NCBI GenBank assembly: GCA_033296885.1
Contig: MU864020.1
Span: 1-64,000 of the forward strand
Source of the DNA: Triangularia verruculosa
Taxonomy: Eukaryota; Ascomycota; Sordariomycetes; Sordariales; Podosporaceae
Length of the DNA stretch: 64,000 nucleotides
Direction: 5' to 3'
Every line of letters begins with the position of its first letter. Within the stretch, counting starts at the first letter, position 1. The translations under genes and the position numbers were made by a program. The notes under the pieces were generated by a model, which was given only the letters and a program-made list of their open reading frames with translations, was not told where the DNA came from and searched no databases. Positions 10,517-20,913 of the stretch are shown one piece after another.

Positions 10517-10554
10517 TTACTTTTACCGCCTTTTTCTACCTTACTACTATAGTT

Positions 10555-10707
10555 AAAATGGAAAGTCTTTTAGCTTCTTTTCTTTTAGTCTTATAAGTAA
10601 GGTAGAAAAAAAAAAGGAAGCTTTGAAGACCAAATAGAAAGTCTTCTAGCTTCTTTTCTTTCAGCTTTATAAGTAAGACAGAAAAGAAGAGAGAAGTTTT
10701 AAAGACT
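10555..10707 (+). repeat. 76-77-bp tandem duplication with inverted arms
   Basis: Unit 1 is 10555-10631 and unit 2 is 10632-10707. Each starts AAATRGAAAGTCTTYTAGC and ends with an approximate complement, GAAGCTTTGAAGAC, so each unit could fold into an imperfect hairpin. Confidence 0.75.
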
Positions 10708-11212
10708 ATAAATGTTAATAAGTTCCGTGTTACTTAATTAATTAGCTGCCCCACAGTAGCAGCCTACATCCCTCTCAAATTATTTTAATAATTTTCTCCG
10801 CTAACAATTTTCTCCAGCCACAACCAAACCCAAACCATTCCCACCATCCCCACCATTTGGGTCGCCAAGTCGATCCCGTTAGGTAAGTCGCGCGAATACG
10901 CTCGTTTCTTTCTTTCTTTTTCGTTCTAATGTTCTCGTCGATGCCGCCACGATCGAATTAACGTCATTTCTTGTTTTTTTTGTGTTCGTTATAATATTTG
11001 CATGCAATAGATCTTTCCCATCGGCTGTGGCGCTGCCCAGCTGTTTGACGTCATGGAGTCGCATTCGGTTGACTAAGCATTTGTCGTCTTAGCACTCGCG
11101 GTGGAGACTCTTAGGACTGTCGACTGCTGCCTCTTACGTTGCCATCTATGTGTTTTCGTATTTAATACTCACCGTTCCTCTCTATAAAAGTCACAAGAAT
11201 CTAGGTACAATA

Positions 11213-11706
11213 GGCCGTCCTGGTGGTAGCAGCAAGCGTAGCCGTGAGCCTGCCGACGAGGTCGGTGGCGTAGCCGGTCAGTAACGATCATGATATCCTA
11301 GCCGATTGTCTCTGTTACTAACCGTTCTCTAGAGCACACTACCAAGAAGGCCAAGAAGGTGTTCGACAAGTTGTCGGACCACACAGACGACGACGACGAT
11401 GTCATAGCCGTCGACCCCCCAGCGGCCACCAAGAACACCCCTACCAAGAAGAACAAGGGTGCCACATCATCCAGTCCAACCAATGACGAGGGCAACAATC
11501 CACTAGCTATGCTTACCACACATAACGATTATCCCCTCCCAGTTATGAGTCCTCGCCGCCACCGATCCTCATCAAGCAAGAAGAAGGGGAACACCACTCG
11601 GCTGCCTAGTACGGAGTTGCGTGATGCTGTGGCTAAGATGAACGATGAGTTTGTTGCCGTTGTTCATAAGGCGACCGGTGGTTCCTTGGACTTGGGCCGG
11701 AAGTGA
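11213..11706 (+). CDS. Hypothetical basic/acidic low-complexity protein, 5' end unresolved
   Basis: Exon 11333-11706 reads EHTTKKAKKVFDKLSDHTDDDDD, then Lys/Ser/Thr-rich sequence, ending ATGGSLDLGRK. An intron at 11277-11332 (donor GTCAGT, branch TTACTAAC, acceptor TCTAG) joins it in frame to GRPGGSSKRSREPADEVGGVA. No ATG exists in that upstream frame back to a stop near 11090; ATAGGC at 11210 stands where an ATGGGC start might be expected. A donor GTAAGT near 10885 suggests a further upstream exon, possibly 5' UTR. No domain is recognised; charge and motif content would suit a nuclear protein. It abuts the AT-rich block, so it may be a gene whose 5' end has decayed. The last exon looks coding; whether a functional gene remains is uncertain. 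Confidence 0.45.
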
Positions 11707-12286
11707 TGCTCGTCAGTGCGCTGTGACTGGCGTTTGGGGGAACGTGGATGGGCCTCGCAGTTTAGTTCTGGTATCAGCCCTGTTGAGAGGCAATTACCAA
11801 AAACGTTGATTTCTCCTCTTACTCTGGTATAACTGTGAATGTAATTTTTCTGTGTCCCCGTGTTGAATACTGCACACACAGTTATATACTGAAGTGTTGA
11901 TATCAGTTGATGTAAGCGCGTTTCGACGTGTGGTGGATGTAAACTCGAGTCTGTGGTTATACATGGTTGCAGTAACCTGACTGTCCAATCGATAGCACCT
12001 CTCATCCTAGGTTTCAGATCATCACATTACTAAAGTTTGAAGACAAGGGGGCCAAGGAACAGGGGACTGAAAAGAGGGGGCTCAGTATACGTGATGTGTG
12101 GCTAAAGTGCATGGCATTGATCATACGCTTGGGGTTAGGCTGCTGGGTTGTAGTTTATATTCATCTCTAGTCATAGGAAACCAAGGCTATACACATGCAG
12201 ATATCTTCATTCCGTTGTAAGTACTGAGTTGGGTTCCGCCATCCCACAAGCTGGCATCCATCATCCAGGGCTGTACTACCAGGTCA
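11707..12286. other. Intergenic, nothing recognised
   Basis: Presumed 3' UTR space between the fragment at 11213-11706 and the convergent YME2 gene. The minus-strand ORFs here have no domains and poor codon character. Confidence 0.5.
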
Positions 12287-15017
12287 CTACGCCTCCTCGG
12301 CGAGAACGTTCTTCAAGCTCCCCATCTCCTTGTCAAATCCCTCGATCTTTCTCTGACTAGCCTGTAGCTTACCAAGCAGATAATTGATACGTTCTGAGGC
12401 CTGCGCCGGCGCATTAGGCAGGCCCGCAAGGACGGTCAGCTCTTGCTCTGCCTTGTCAATGTTTTTGGCCTCGACCTTGGATAGTTCTGTCAGCAGCGCC
12501 AAATCCATCCTCGCCTTCACCACCTTATCCTCAAGAAGCTTAGAGAAAGCGGCTTGATAGACTGGTTTACCAGCACGAATGATGGCCGGTCGTCCGTGCT
12601 GAGACTTGACAGTGATAAGTTCGGCATTGGCTAACGCTTCAAGGGCAGCTTCGGGGTTCGTAGCGCTGGACGTGGTGGAAGAGGCGAATGTGTTGGCGAG
12701 CAAGACCTCGTTGTAGCGCAGGGAGTCGTTCTTGGCAATCTCCTTGATGAGGTACCACGCTTGTTCGACAGACCACTTCCTCTCTTTGTTGGTACCTTCG
12801 CCAGCGGCCTTGTTGCCAGTCAACAAGAACATACGAAGGATCTCGGACGCGCTCTGCTCAATGATGTCAGAGACAGCCTTCTTGGGGCTCTGGCCGACCT
12901 TGAGTCTGCGAGCAAGAACCTGGAGATCGGTGAGGCGACCACCGAGGGCTTCAATGCACTCGTCTAGTTCCTGAAGGTCTTGACGACCTTGACCGTCGGC
13001 TCTCAGGGGTGATCCGCTCTGATCCTTTTCGTCTTCCTTTGTCTTTTCATCGGAGCGCGCATTTGCCTCAAGCTGGGAAACCACAAACTGTTTGGCGACC
13101 TGGGGTGAGAGATCGCCTAGCGTGACTTGGTGGAAGACTCGATCCGGGAGGGACTTGGAGAGGGGTTTCGAGTAGGATGTGTCTGTGGTGAGGAAGATGA
13201 CATGAGCAAAATTGGACTGTACCAGCGCTGCTGCCCAGTCAGACACCTTGTCATAGATGATGCCCTTCTCCTCGCTCTTGTGGAGAAAATTGTCAATGAC
13301 AACAACCGCACGTCGTTCCGGATGGGCTTCAAGGTAGGCATCATCTGAAAGATTGGCATCCTGGTCGTCCTTCTTTCTCCCAGCTAGCGAGACTTCCTTG
13401 AGAGCCGATGCAGTCGTCTGCAGAATTTTGACGACCTGAGCCTCGAGGTTTTCGGAGAAACCAGCCTTGACCCCGGTGGTGCTTTGAATAGCAAGATCGA
13501 CCAAGCTGCTGAGATTGTTCGCCCACGAGAACACCGGGCGGTACCCCACCTGGAAAGCGAGCTTCCTAATGGTCCCGGCCTCACCCCGTGCCTCAACAAC
13601 CGGCTTGCAATCTAACACCAAGACGTCCTTACGCCCTTCAAGTACTTGATCCATAACTAGTTCCTTGCCTCCAGAGCCGCGGGGTCCGCGAATGACAACG
13701 AACGTGTCCACTGACTCCATGAGGCTGCTCTTGATCGAATCTATCAAGTCCTTTCGGTGGTCGAATAAAGCATGCAGACCGGCATCATTACCGTGCTTCT
13801 TACCGAGGGAGAGAATGTCTGATGTCTGCCGTTTAAGCCACTTGTAAAGCTTACTATTGGTAAACTCAAGAGACCGTTGAACATGATGCTACGGCAATGT
13901 GAGCGATACTAAATATGTACAATGGTGTAGCTAACAGCACATACCTTGACAAAGAACTCCCGGATAGGGTCAAATACGATGACGGTGAAAGTGGCGAGAA
14001 AGGCAGCGAGAATCGGAATCACAATACGTGGGTGACTGCTGATCCATTTCCAAATGTTATGTGGCTTGACTCGCTGTTCGTAGGATAGCCTCAACTTGGT
14101 GGCAGCCTTGCTTCCCTCTTCTTGAAGAACAAATCCATGCAGGCAGTTCCGAGCCATGATAGCGTCCTTGACAAGGACAAAGTCGACATAAGCGTACTTG
14201 GGCAAGACTTTTGAATCGGGGGGCTGTGAAGTAATGTCGGCAATCCACCCGTATCGGCGGAAGACACTGTACAGAGACTCCTGAGAAAGCTCATCGGGTT
14301 GTTCGGAATCTTTGGCGGAGACGAATTCGACACGCAAACGACTTTTTGGAAGCCGATAAAGATCCTCTAACCAGGGGCGACCTAGAACTAGGCCCGCAGA
14401 AATGCCTCGGAAGGGACTGAACCACGGCTTGATGGGATTCTGTTCCAGCGCTTGTGATAGTTTTACTGTGGCATATCAGTATGTATCCCTTCCTGACATG
14501 ACGCACATTTTTGGGCCGTACCTTGAATTTCTGAGGCTGAAGTTCCGCTTGGATGGGTAAATTTGACATAGGCTCCCCCTTCTTTCGTTCTGGGTATGAC
14601 CTCTGTGATGTTGACGGCAAGAGAGTCTGGAATTGCCCGCTTGACCAGACTGACAGGGTCAAACATGCCCAAAGAAGTCTTGTCAAACTTTTTGAGTATT
14701 TCTGGAACATCGTGCTGTGCTTTCCACGGTCTCCAAAGTAAGAGTGAGCTGAGCTTCAGCGGGAAAAGGTCTGCATGCTGTCAGCGATTCAGTGTCCGGC
14801 GAGAGAAATAGGAGGCACGGGAGTAAGACTGACTGTCAACAAACAATATAGATTCGTTTTCTTTGGCCTCAATGTGTCCGGTTTTGCCTGCGCCAACGGT
14901 GCTCTGCAATCTCCGGGCAAGCTTTGTATGTTGGCCAAGAGCTGGAAGAAGGCGATGCCTGGCAGCATAGGAAGCTGCAAAGGCAGGCAACCTTCGGCTA
15001 TGCACAGCCATATACAT
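12287..15017 (-). CDS. YME2: Mitochondrial inner-membrane protein Yme2 (mitochondrial escape protein 2)
   Basis: Yme2 is an inner-membrane protein with an N-terminal RNA-recognition domain and a C-terminal AAA-like ATPase domain, implicated in mitochondrial nucleoid structure and mtDNA escape. Four exons: 14834-15017, 14522-14770, 13945-14465 and 12287-13888, giving 851 aa, close to the family's usual size. The start MYMAVHSRRLPAFAASYAAR gives an Arg/Ala-rich presequence. The RRM-like region begins LRVEFVSAKD (about residue 187), with YAYVDFVLVKDA. A membrane segment IVIPILAAFLATFTVIVF lies near residues 296-316. Walker A-like GPRGSGGKE is at about 386-394, with a Walker B-like RRAVVVIDNF downstream. 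It ends in a coiled-coil-prone region. The donor GTCAGT and acceptor GCAG define intron 1. The next gene upstream is a divergent, also mitochondrial-type, gene. Confidence 0.93.
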
Positions 15018-15877
15018 TGCTAGTGGTTGTCGAGACTTCCTGAATATAACTCAATGCAGCTCAGGGCGCAAATTGCAGAGTCGGAGTTCTCCAGAGTGAC
15101 CTTGGGCCGAGTTGGATTTGCGCAACAATTTACTGCGATCCCTAAAAGCTGGGCGGCGCGATTTGCAGCGAGCTGGTTTTGTCTCCGTTGTTTCATATAC
15201 CTCAGAATCCTAGAGGTACCACATTCAGTGTAGTAGTGAGGCGTAGCTGCTGTGTGCCCAGGTGGATCAGTATAGTAGATCGTCGTAGGTTCCCACAGTT
15301 CGTCAGGCGATCCGTTGACTGTCGTGAACTGTCAGTCTCCTGCCTCAGTGGTGTGACGAAGGGCATTCATACCGGCGCCGCTGAGCAAAAAAGCCGCTGC
15401 CGTTGCGATCCATAAGGTGGTGTTGTACATCCGGGAGTCGAATTTAAGCCCAAGGTACCTGGCAGGCAGCTTGGTTCCACATGCGACGACAGTTCAGGGC
15501 GTCGGTCAAGTGAGGTCATCGATGGGGTCGTTGGCCGTCTGGACTTGGCGCCAAGAATGCCCCGCAGCAATCGCGAATTGAAAGCGACAGGGGTCTTGAT
15601 TGGCAACATCAAAAAGCCTTGTCCGCTTGCATCTTTGTGCGGCCGCTTGCCTACGCCGTATAGCATTTGAGGAGCAGTGAAGTTGCGAATCACGAGACTT
15701 ATATCAGGTACCGTATTCCCGTCCCCCTCATGCTGTGTACCCCTCACTTGAGGTCCAGCTGTCCAATTTGCTCCGATTGAGCATTTATTAACCTCTTGTA
15801 GACTCGGCCACTTTTTCTCGTCAACCTTCTCAAACTTGATCAGCTTCATATCTTAGCAACCTGCCAAAAATCTCACC
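15018..15877. promoter_or_regulatory. Divergent intergenic region between YME2 and EMI1-like gene
   Basis: An 860-bp region separating two head-to-head starts. A minus-strand ORF at 15367-15849 shows no domain and is likely leader or chance. No specific operator was recognised. Confidence 0.4.
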
Positions 15878-16603
15878 ATGGGCTGGTTCTGGAACTCACC
15901 ATCTCCCTCTCCAAAGGCACCCGAAGCCATACCGGGCACATCTCCCTCTTCTATCGCCCAACCTTCGCCGTCTTCACTCGGCGAAAAGAAGCCTTCAACA
16001 GACGACGAGGTTTCCAAGTTTCTCCGCGAAATTCAAGCCGCAGCCAACCCCTCCTCACAACCCGCCCCTCCTCAAGCCCCAGAACCAGAGCCCGATGCCG
16101 CCAAGGCATCATGGTTACCAAGTTGGCTTTCTGCGCCAGCACCAGAGACCCCTCCCCCACCACCAAAGGACAAACGCTCTGAGGCGTCTATAGCTATGTC
16201 TGAAGCCCTCCTGCCCACAACTATGTCGTGTCAAGATGCCTTTGACTATGCATGGCATTGCCACACACCCGGCTCCCAGGTCAATTCTGTCTACCGATAC
16301 GGTGGCGTAAGGCAATGCACCGAGCTCTGGGATGACTTCTGGTTTTGCATGAGGACCAAGTCCTGGGAGCCGCAGCTTCGCGCCGAAGCCATCAAAGATC
16401 ATTTCCGGAAGAAGGAAGCAGCGAAATACGGTCACGGCCAGCCTAGCTCTGAGGATATTTGGGAGAGTAGGGACGGGAAGGTCGAGCCAGGGACAACGTT
16501 CAACAAGTCGTTTGACCCTCCCATCAAGGACGATGCCGCCTTTGAGAGGGAGGACCAGGAAAACAGGAGGAGTATTCGGGAATTCTACGAGAAGAAGACG
16601 TGA
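15878..16603 (+). CDS. EMI1: Emi1/DUF3128-family twin-CX9C protein
   Basis: Single-exon gene, 241 aa. The N-terminal ~100 residues are Pro/Ser-rich and disordered. The conserved core starts MSCQDAFDYAWHC: Cys-(9)-Cys, then HTPGSQVNSVYRYGG, then QCTELWDDFWFC, a second Cys-(9)-Cys, followed by MRTKS. This twin CX9C arrangement with W-D-D-F is the signature of the DUF3128/Emi1 family. Yeast Emi1 is needed for early meiotic gene induction, and CX9C proteins of this type usually fold in the mitochondrial intermembrane space through disulfides; location here is inferred. The C-terminal part is charged (KKEAAKYGHG, REFYEKKT). The start is the first ATG (CTCACCATGGGC, good context). It is divergent from YME2. 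Confidence 0.88.
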   Translation: MGWFWNSPSPSPKAPEAIPGTSPSSIAQPSPSSLGEKKPSTDDEVSKFLREIQAAANPSSQPAPPQAPEPEPDAAKASWLPSWLSAPAPETPPPPPKDKRSEASIAMSEALLPTTMSCQDAFDYAWHCHTPGSQVNSVYRYGGVRQCTELWDDFWFCMRTKSWEPQLRAEAIKDHFRKKEAAKYGHGQPSSEDIWESRDGKVEPGTTFNKSFDPPIKDDAAFEREDQENRRSIREFYEKKT

Positions 16604-17272
16604 ACGGTGGACAGTTATGCATTATATCCATATAAACAACCATGAATGGAGTTTATTTCCTTGTGTCTTAGTTTCTGTACTTCTTGGCACTACTACCACC
16701 ACACCGAACCTCCGTAAGATGAACTTGAGCCCCCTCTTTTCAGTCCCCCGCTCCTTGGCCCTCTTGTCTTCAGCCTTTGGTAATGCGTTGGTCTGAAACT
16801 TGACGTGTACTACATGACTTGCAACCCTGAAAGTTTTCTCTTGCCAAGTCACCGCCTGGGCAGAGTGATGACGGCACTCCAGTTCCGGTGATGAATAGCA
16901 GCTATCCGATATGTCCGCGAAGGGATTTTATTAGCGGGACAACCCATTTAAAGGGCCACCACTATACTTTACGACACAAAGACCAGTATGGAAGGCCTGA
17001 TACTATGAGGAAAGGAACATTGACTACCATGGATATAAATTGTCTTTAAAGACCGGTTGACTATCATTGAAGGCACTTGTGTGTCTTCTGAGATCGTTGA
17101 TAAATTGGACATAGGGAACTGGGACACAGCAACGTAGATGACTTAGACCTGCTCCTCCCTACAAGTTCACGGTTTGCGAGCTGGTCAGGAACCGTCTCCC
17201 AAACTCAAAATCAGCGCGACATCAAACGATATCAATATCCAACCTCCAAGACAAACATTCATCATTCATCAA
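16604..17272. other. Intergenic, nothing recognised
   Basis: 3' flank of the EMI1-like gene and 5' flank of the tRNA gene. ORFs here overlap on both strands without domains. Confidence 0.5.
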
Positions 17273-17344
17273 GGCCTCGTGGCGCAACGGTAGCGCGTTC
17301 GACTCCAGATCGAAAGGTTATCCGTTCAAATCGGGTCGGGGTCA
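17273..17344 (+). tRNA. tRNA-Trp (anticodon CCA), no intron
   Basis: A 72-nt cloverleaf. Acceptor stem GGCCTCG/CGGGGTC with two G-U pairs; D-arm GCGC AACGGTA GCGC; anticodon arm TTCGA CTCCAGA TCGAA with anticodon CCA; variable loop AGGTT; T-arm ATCCG TTCAAAT CGGGT; discriminator A at 17344. The A box GGCGCAACGG and B box GTTCAAATC are present, so RNA polymerase III transcription is expected. Confidence 0.95.
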
Positions 17345-17347
17345 TTC

Positions 17348-17360
17348 TTTTACCTTTTTT
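17348..17360 (+). terminator. RNA polymerase III terminator for tRNA-Trp
   Basis: T4 at 17348-17351 and T6 at 17355-17360, starting 4 nt after the tRNA end, the usual Pol III stop signal. Confidence 0.8.
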
Positions 17361-17881
17361 ATGCTTTACTTATGCCATATACTATTGCTATGATCTACTG
17401 AAGACCCAAGATCGACCACCGCTTCTCGATGTATTTTTTAAAGACGAGATAAGGCGAGTGTGGAAGACTGACAAGCCACCTGACTTTGCCGGGGTGTCAT
17501 TCGTGTGAGAGTTGACACTGGTGAAGCCTGTGGATGCAAAATGAATCCAGATATGTTTTCACATATAGCACCGAAAAGAGGGACTTGGTGAGACAGGTAT
17601 GTGCTGTGAGAGACGAAAACACTGTAGAAAAGGAGCTTGAAGATTGGTATCTTGCTAACATAACAACCACCACCATCAACCTGTCCAAGACATCGACATA
17701 CAGATGCCCTATTGCGATACCTGAAAAGAAACAACCAATGTCTATGGATAAACCCTGAGAATGCGACCGCCGTTTCCAAACTGCGGGCGGGCTATGAACG
17801 CTGTATGTAGGTCCACCAACACGCGTCGGTTGGGTATCTTTTCCATGCAAAACGAACTTAACAAGATGACTACATTTACTC

Positions 17882-20280
17882 TCATTCAGCCCCGCCGTCC
17901 TCTTCTTCCTCTTCTTCCTCTCCTCCCTGATCTTCAGGAGGCATTACACTGGCTTCTTGTTCTGATGGCACCTCGGTACCCTGAGAAAAGAAGAGCCTGG
18001 TTGGTTGATCGTAGTCGTTTTCGATCGTATACTCGTTGTCTGCAGTTTCGGCATTAGCATCCTGATTCCCCTGTCAGCGCGCGTCTTGGGGGAAACTTAC
18101 ATCTTGGTACAATGAAAATGCCTCCCTTGCTGATGCGGAAATTTGTCTCCTGCACGGTAACCAAACACTTGCCTGCATGAACAAAGAATATCATGAACAC
18201 TTTCCTGGAGTTTTTGAGCCTTTTGATCGCGCCAGGAGGCAAATCAACCACACCAGCACCAATGAACCCTTCAGAGAATACCTTTGCGTACCGGAACTCA
18301 CCCCCGACAACCTCAGTCGTCTTGATGGCGTGTCCGCTTATGGCAAGTTGCTTGTCCATGACGCTGACCAAGTCATTAGGAGCCGGAGGCTGGAACTCAT
18401 ACTGTGGCTGCCACACAACAACTTCACCCGTGACAGTTCCCGGTTCAACCTCCCAGGGTTCGGCCGGTTCATTATCCATGATCTGGTCAGCAAACGAGGA
18501 TCTCCTCCTCCTCCCCGGTCTTGCGCCGCCTTTCGGTTTGGGACCTCGTCGTCCCGGTTTCTTGAACTCTGGTTCTGGCTCATCCACACGAACAACTTCC
18601 TTGATCTTGGGGAGGACAAACCTGGACGGCTTGGATCGGCTGGCAAAGTTATCGTCGATATCGTCGTTTTCGTAGTGGACTTGCTCATTGCGCCAGAAGG
18701 CGAGGGGTTTGAACGAATTGCGGCCAGAGCGTGTTCGAAACATGGAGTCGGTCTCGCCAGGGACTTCGCGGCGGTTGATGAGGAGACCCCGGGACTTGGG
18801 GAGTGGCGGGCGGCGAGAGATAGCCACGGCAGAGACATCTCCTGGGTCGGCAATGGATGATTTTCGCTTGCGGCCTGCCGTCCTTTTGGGCTTGTTGGCC
18901 GGTGCTGCTGGCACTTTCTCCTTCTTGGTTGTCTTCTTCGCATTTGGGCCAGCATCGGTGCGCTTCTTTTTGGGTTGAGGTTCTGGAGAGGGCTCAGCTG
19001 GTGGCTCTTCCTCCTCCTCAGGCGTAGCGCGTCGTTTCCTTCCACGGCCAGCCCCAGGCGCCCGTGCTGGTTCCGGGGTGGCTGCCTTGTCATTGGCCTT
19101 GCCTGCTGGTCGCCCGCGTTTTCCTGTTGCCACTGGCTTAGATGGTGGTGTTGGCTGCTGAACCTCTTCTTCCTCCTCATCATCCTCTTCCTCCACCCGT
19201 GGTTCCTCCTGGATCGGGGCCTTCTTTGTTGGCTTCTTCGTCTGCTTTGTCGGCCTGGATAAGGACTGCGCGACTTTAGCCAGTACAGGTTCCTGCTGTT
19301 TTACTGGCCGAGCCGCCTTCTTGTGTTGCGCAGCAGAGAGTCTCATAGTGTCATCACCAACCATAGATCCTTCGTCTGAGCTGTCCTCTTCCTCTGGTTC
19401 TGGCGGTGCAGGGAGGTTATCATCATCGCCATTGAGAATGGCTATCGATTCCTCCACAAAGTCATTGACCTCATCTACCTCGCTCCCAGCCTCGGATTCC
19501 TCGTCTTGCGACAGTGGTGGCAATCGGCTATTGCCTTGTTTACCGGAAAGAGCGCCACCTCTTTGACCCATGACCGGCTGCGATAGCGAATGCGGCCCTC
19601 CCTTGCCCACGCTGTTGAAATCCAATCGCCTTTTCGCTGCACCTTGGCTGTGAGTTGGCTGGCTGCTGCTCTGCTGTCTTGGCTCTGCGGGCGAAGAACT
19701 TGATCGTGCCGCTGCGGTGTTCCGGGCCAGCAGCTTGTTACGCTGCGCTGGCGAATTCAAAAAACCCTTGGCCGGTGATCGATTCTGCGAGGACGCGGGA
19801 AACCTGTTCGCCTGTCCGTTAAGCAGTGCTGCAGGCCCCAACCCCATATCTATCCTCAGGTCAGTCACTACTCTGTGTGCATTTTCAGGGCCGTAGCATA
19901 CTCGTAGTCAACTCCATCGGTGCTTCCCCACTATCGCCGTCCTCCGACTCTTCCTCGTCGTCTTCGTCGTCGGGCTTTTTTGGCGAAGAAAACAGGTTCT
20001 CGATTGGTTCCATCCCATGTTCGTCGCGAACGCCCGAGTCGGGAAGCATAACACCGGTTTTTCTGTAGAGATTCCATGTCTCAGCAAAATAATTCCGCAC
20101 AGCCGCCAAAACTGCGCCCGGTCGCGTCAAGCGCATATCGGTCGCGTCGACTTCATTCTGATCGTCTCGAGGATTTCGCATTGCAAGATTTGCTTACCTT
20201 CCTACCACACCCAGTTCATAGATATGCTCTGCTTGGTGGGTGGTTGTGCGGCGCGCCGCCATTGACGGCCGTGGCGCCAT
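17882..20280 (-). CDS. MIF2: Kinetochore protein Mif2/CENP-C
   Basis: CENP-C binds the CENP-A nucleosome and links centromeric chromatin to the outer kinetochore. Four exons: 20198-20280, 19902-20062, 18101-19849 and 17882-18039, giving 716 aa. The N-terminus reads MAPRPSMAARR, then EHIYELGVVGRKTGVMLPDSGVRDEHGMEP across intron 1, the conserved Mif2 N-terminal block. The middle is acidic and disordered, with AT-hook-like KRGRPAGK and GRGRKRR. The CENP-C motif FRTRSGRNSFKPLAFWRNE lies at about residues 451-471. The C-terminal cupin dimerisation domain runs across intron 3 (IFIVPRY-NEYTIEND) to LFFSQGTEVP. The acceptor after CTGCAG was chosen because nearer AG sites break the cupin frame. An acidic EEEE tail follows. 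It is head to head with RNH201. Confidence 0.95.
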
Positions 20281-20913
20281 CTCCGCGACCTGGTTCTTGT
20301 TCTTGAAAAAGCTTTAAAGTTGTGTTGGCTTGAAAGCTCGGAGCGCTATGGCGGCGATAGTGGGCGCAAGCGAACAAGGGAGATATGCAGAAGCAAAGAC
20401 GTGAGGAGCCGAAGAAAGAATACACTGGCCGGGTTTGGCGGGGTTGGTGATGGTTCCGACAAAGAGCAATAGAAGGGTGTTGTTTACTTTGACAGCGTTT
20501 TTGGTGCCAGGGGTTCCACAGGCGGGCGAAACAGGCGTGGAAAAGAATCGAGGTCGCGCTGGCGGGCGCGGGTTGTGATTGTGTAGCGTTGCAATGCAAG
20601 TACCTAGCCGTTTCTTCCCTTCTTTTGCCTGCCGACAAAGAAGGAAGCTTTGGGATTCTGGGGAGTCTAGGAGTCTCCCCCAAAGCACTACGAATACCAG
20701 CCGCTCATTGGTTGGAGAGCCCGACGCGCCCTGAGACGCGTCAAGCTCAGGCCCTCGGCATGTGCAGACTGAACAGGGGGCAGCATTCCAACCATCACTG
20801 CAACAACTAAGAATAATCTTGAATCTTGACAATTCTTTCAACCTCAATCGAGCCCTCATACTTCGTACTGTGAAACAAGCAACCCGTACAACCCACCACC
20901 AGAAACATTTACA
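20281..20913. promoter_or_regulatory. Divergent promoter region between MIF2 and RNH201
   Basis: A 633-bp region between two head-to-head ATGs. Long minus-strand ORFs here (20216-20683, 20314-21024) overlap MIF2 exon 1 or the RNH201 5' end and carry no domain. No TATA box or named operator was recognised. Confidence 0.4.

Larger units (their letters stand above)
5596..10740. other. AT-rich, RIP-mutated transposon block
   Basis: The sequence is dominated by TA, TTA and ATT words with very few CA or CG dinucleotides outside small islands, and no long ORFs. This is the classic product of repeat-induced point mutation. Islands of normal composition remain at about 6780-6864, 8225-8647 and 8858-8943. 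Short coding ghosts (Lys/Glu-rich strings near 7610-7680) suggest retroelement origin, but no domain could be named. No host gene is supported. Confidence 0.85.

Noticed and set aside
5596..10740. Centromere core
   Set aside because: AT-rich RIP DNA is also typical of centromeres, but 5 kb next to housekeeping genes with no further evidence is better read as a dispersed transposon block.
18338..19183. 281-aa ORF and several plus-strand ORFs across 18-19 kb
   Set aside because: Shadows of the low-complexity MIF2 coding region in other frames.
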